DNA of 64,000 nt. Source: Candidatus Methylopumilus planktonicus (lineage in GTDB: Bacteria; Pseudomonadota; Gammaproteobacteria; Burkholderiales; Methylophilaceae). The notes beneath the pieces were generated by a model. It was given only the letters and a program-made list of their open reading frames with translations. It searched no databases and was not told the origin of the DNA. Below, in pieces: positions 63,334 to 64,000 of the stretch; position 1 is the stretch's first letter; every line of letters starts with the position of its first letter. The stretch lies in contig NZ_CP040984.1 in NCBI RefSeq assembly GCF_006364715.1, forward strand, positions 620,001 through 684,000, given 5' to 3'. The position numbers were made by a program, and so were the translations under genes.

Positions 63334-64000
63334 ATGTCGAAGAGAAGAGTTGTAGTCACCGGTTTAGGTTTGATTACTCCTGTTGGTATAGGGGTAGCAG
63401 AATCTTGGACTAATATCATTAATGGTCAATCGGGCATAGGTAAAATTACCAAGTTTGACTGCTCATCGTTTCCTTCGCAAGTTGCAGGTGAGGTCAAAAA
63501 TTTCGACCCGCTTGCGTACATTCCTCCTAAAGATGCAAGACGTATGGATACCTTTATTCAATTCGGTATCGCAGCAGGCATAGAAGCATTTAAAGATTCT
63601 GGGATTGAAGTTAATGACAGCAATAGTGAGCGCATTGGCGTTTCAGTTGGGTCTGGTATTGGGGGCATTAATTTGATTGAAGCTACCGGTGAAGTGTTTG
63701 ATGAAGGCGGTGTCCGAAAGGTGTCGCCATTTTTTATTCCAGGCACGATTATCAATATGATCTCCGGTAATCTTTCTATTATGCTTAATTTAAAAGGCCC
63801 TAATGTATCTATTGTGACTGCATGTACAACAGGAACTCATTCGATAGGTGATGCAGCACGCATGATTGAATATGGCGACGCAGATGTGATGTTGGCTGGT
63901 GGTTCAGAGTCTGCTATTACCGAACTATCAGTTGCTGGATTTTCTTCAGCTAAAGCACTCTCATCTCGCAATGATGATCCAAAAACAGCAAGTCGTCCAT
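63334..64000 (+). CDS. fabF: 3-oxoacyl-[ACP] synthase II FabF (3' end outside window)
   Basis: The first 222 residues are in the window and the frame is still open at the edge. The N-terminus SKRRVVVTGLGLITPVG is standard FabF, and the nucleophile Cys lies in SIVTACTTGTHSIGDAAR near 160-177. It elongates acyl-ACP in fatty-acid synthesis. It follows acpP as in the common acpP-fabF pair. The cut is the window boundary, not a broken gene. Confidence 0.97.
   Translation, partial: MSKRRVVVTGLGLITPVGIGVAESWTNIINGQSGIGKITKFDCSSFPSQVAGEVKNFDPLAYIPPKDARRMDTFIQFGIAAGIEAFKDSGIEVNDSNSERIGVSVGSGIGGINLIEATGEVFDEGGVRKVSPFFIPGTIINMISGNLSIMLNLKGPNVSIVTACTTGTHSIGDAARMIEYGDADVMLAGGSESAITELSVAGFSSAKALSSRNDDPKTASRP

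Noticed and set aside
1..64000. CRISPR array or large tandem repeat
   Set aside because: No regularly spaced repeat was found on reading. The only clear repeats are those of the island and short leader repeats.

Overview
The window reads as a contiguous piece of chromosome from an AT-rich, compact betaproteobacterium. Two features point to the Betaproteobacteria: the order rpsF-priB-rpsR-rplI, and the outer-membrane run rpsB-tsf-pyrH-frr-uppS-cdsA-dxr-rseP-bamA-skp-lpxD-fabZ-lpxA-lpxB-rnhB. Four others suggest a small-genome methylotroph of the Methylophilaceae (OM43 / Methylopumilus type): strong AT bias, very short spacers, a two-gene pyruvate carboxylase and paired hpnC/hpnD genes. That family assignment is inference from gene content, not a database match.

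Layout. 1-6841: housekeeping genes on the plus strand (yigZ fragment, rmuC, moaD-moaE, galU, a purine phosphoribosyltransferase, rnr, rlmB), converging on mqo (6831-8303, minus). 8304-8908: an unusually long non-coding gap. 8909-11705: a small surface-polysaccharide patch (GT2, GT90, polysaccharide pyruvyl transferase). 11807-24887: tRNA-Asn, aspC, a trypsin-like/TPR exported protease, uvrB, the rpsF ribosomal operon, dnaB-alr-radA, hpnC-hpnD (squalene precursor), an MTA/MTI phosphorylase, def and tRNA-Ser(UGA).

24874-32245: a genomic island of about 7.4 kb integrated at the 3' end of tRNA-Ser and bounded by a 14-bp direct repeat of the tRNA end. It carries a tyrosine integrase, an AlpA-like regulator, a RepA-like ATPase beside a candidate origin, an unknown 281-aa gene, and metal-handling cargo: a CDF transporter, a His-rich exported protein, an outer-membrane protein, a MerP-like and a MerT-like protein, and a previously untracked 41-aa Met/His-rich membrane peptide. 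The CDF gene lies between two 110-bp repeats, each made of a tRNA 5' half plus its upstream region. Paired TTTTGTCCAC motifs sit near both ends of the island.

32442-39660: a Baeyer-Villiger-type flavoprotein next to metY, then a GT4 glycosyltransferase, glnD and map on the minus strand. 39746-53825: rpsB with a structured leader, followed by the tsf to rnhB translation, isoprenoid and lipid A/outer-membrane supercluster. 53811-58384: a tetrapyrrole-methylase-type methyltransferase, a Maf protein, pycB and pycA (minus). 58496-64000: yceD-rpmF-plsX-fabH-fabD-fabG-acpP-fabF, the fatty-acid initiation operon, cut off by the window edge inside fabF.

The genes mostly form ordinary growth modules: lipid A, phospholipid and fatty-acid synthesis, ribosome assembly and DNA repair. 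The island is the main accessory region. Other points of interest are two TATAAT boxes placed so that transcription would begin at the start codon (rmuC and dnaB), structured leaders in front of rpsB and rpsF, and frequent TTG start codons.
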